Shown here one piece after another: positions 4,837-5,238 of a stretch of DNA of 5,238 bases. The notes beneath the pieces are model-generated. The model did no database searches and was not told where the DNA came from. It saw only the letters and a program-made list of their open reading frames with translations. Position 1 is the first letter of the stretch. Every line of letters starts with the position of its first letter. Position numbers and translations under genes: made by a program. Source of the DNA: a bacterium (GTDB taxonomy: Bacteria; SZUA-182; SZUA-191; JAJRXT01); contig JAJRUU010000118.1 of NCBI GenBank assembly GCA_024277605.1, positions 1 to 5,238 of the forward strand, in the 5' to 3' direction.

Positions 4837-5153
4837 GGGGGGGGTGATAACCCTTTGAACAAGCAGGATTAATAGCCTAACCTATTATTTCTCTTCACTT
4901 TTTCCACTTCTGTCTATTCCTACCAATTTATACCAATTTTGATGTATTTTGACATCTAATGGACACTATTTGGACACCAAATTAAGAACAAAACATCTTA
5001 GTCTATTTTCCAGCAGTGTGGGTCAGCACTATAATAATTACCTATGGAATTTGATTTTTCAAAGGGGTTAATTGGTGTCGTTGAGTATATACCGAGAGGC
5101 ACTACTGTCCGGTAAAAAAATTTTAATGGTACAAAAACATTAGGTATATCAGG

Positions 5154-5238
5154 ATGATTGACCCCAAAAAAGACTTTTTCGATTTCAATTTGCTCTGGGA
5201 TTTATGCCATGATCTATCCACCTTAGAGTGGAAAGGAG
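5154..5238 (+). CDS. Unrecognised ORF, N-terminal 28 codons, runs off the window
   Basis: From ATG 5154 the frame stays open to the edge and reads MIDPKKDFFDFNLLWDLCHD and onwards to STLEWKG. The composition is protein-like (aromatic and acidic, no low-complexity run), but no family can be named from so short a piece. The upstream in-frame stop is TAA at 5124-5126, and there is no alternative start between. The only ribosome-site candidate is a weak TTAGGT about nine bases before the ATG. No obvious signal peptide or membrane segment is visible. It could be a real gene start or a chance ORF. Confidence 0.45.
   Translation, partial: MIDPKKDFFDFNLLWDLCHDLSTLEWKG

Larger units (their letters stand above)
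4759..5153. other. Non-coding interval downstream of the cyclophilin gene
   Basis: No convincing gene is seen in these 395 bases. It begins with a short GCCC/GGGC hairpin without a T-run (4759-4772), then the tRNA-Val half-gene and terminator-like T7 (4787-4836) and a G8 tract (4837-4844). From about 4860 it is AT-rich with small repeats: TACCAATTT at 4921-4929 and 4931-4939, GATGT (4941-4945) with ACATC (4952-4956), GGACAC at 4961-4966 and 4972-4977, and the palindrome ATTTGG-ACA-CCAAAT at 4968-4982. A 23-codon ORF (5044-5115) has no ribosome site. Confidence 0.7.

Noticed and set aside
4968..5079. Inverted GACACCAA (4973-4980) and TTGGTGTC (5072-5079) as ends of a mobile element
   Set aside because: Only 8 bp, about 90 bases apart in AT-rich DNA, with no matching flanking duplication; likely chance.

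Overview
This is a bacterial chromosomal segment made mostly of ordinary housekeeping genes. The Shine-Dalgarno sites are strong, the promoters look like sigma-70/sigma-A type, and no gene looks eukaryotic or archaeal. The phylum cannot be fixed from the sequence. Enolase followed directly by an FtsB/DivIC-family gene, plus an exported cyclophilin closely resembling E. coli PpiA, recalls proteobacterial-type gene orders, but this is only a weak hint.

Layout. Positions 1-1470 (minus strand) hold ugd (UDP-glucose 6-dehydrogenase) followed 26 bases later by the first 47 codons of an NAD-dependent sugar-nucleotide epimerase/decarboxylase. Together they suggest UDP-glucose to UDP-glucuronate and then probably UDP-xylose, for surface polysaccharide. 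Positions 1471-1789 are non-coding and rich in fold-back DNA: a 100-bp MITE-like imperfect palindrome, a GC-rich hairpin, and four copies of an 18-bp repeat, the last of which supplies the stop codon of the neighbouring gene. Positions 1790-3381 (minus) hold eno and ftsB, overlapping by ATGA. The eno start is placed at 3381, not at the longest ORF start (3450). Positions 3501-3809 (minus) hold rpsT (ribosomal protein S20), with a TTG start, a 12-base Shine-Dalgarno match and a good promoter.

Positions 3810-4176 are a divergent intergenic region. It contains the rpsT promoter, a plus-oriented terminator-like hairpin, a 51-bp inverted repeat, and the promoter of the next gene, whose -10 region sits in a perfect 16-bp palindrome (candidate operator). 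Positions 4177-4758 (plus) encode an exported cyclophilin-type peptidyl-prolyl isomerase. Downstream lies what looks like the 5' half of a tRNA-Val(CAC) gene, cut off after the anticodon stem and running into T7G8. It is followed by about 300 bases of AT-rich non-coding DNA and the beginning of an unrecognised plus-strand ORF at 5154 that runs off the window.

I found no convincing new multi-gene system. The points most worth a second look are the tRNA half-gene, the MITE-like palindrome in the ugd leader, the 18-bp array that captures the ftsB stop codon, and the operator-like palindrome before the cyclophilin gene.
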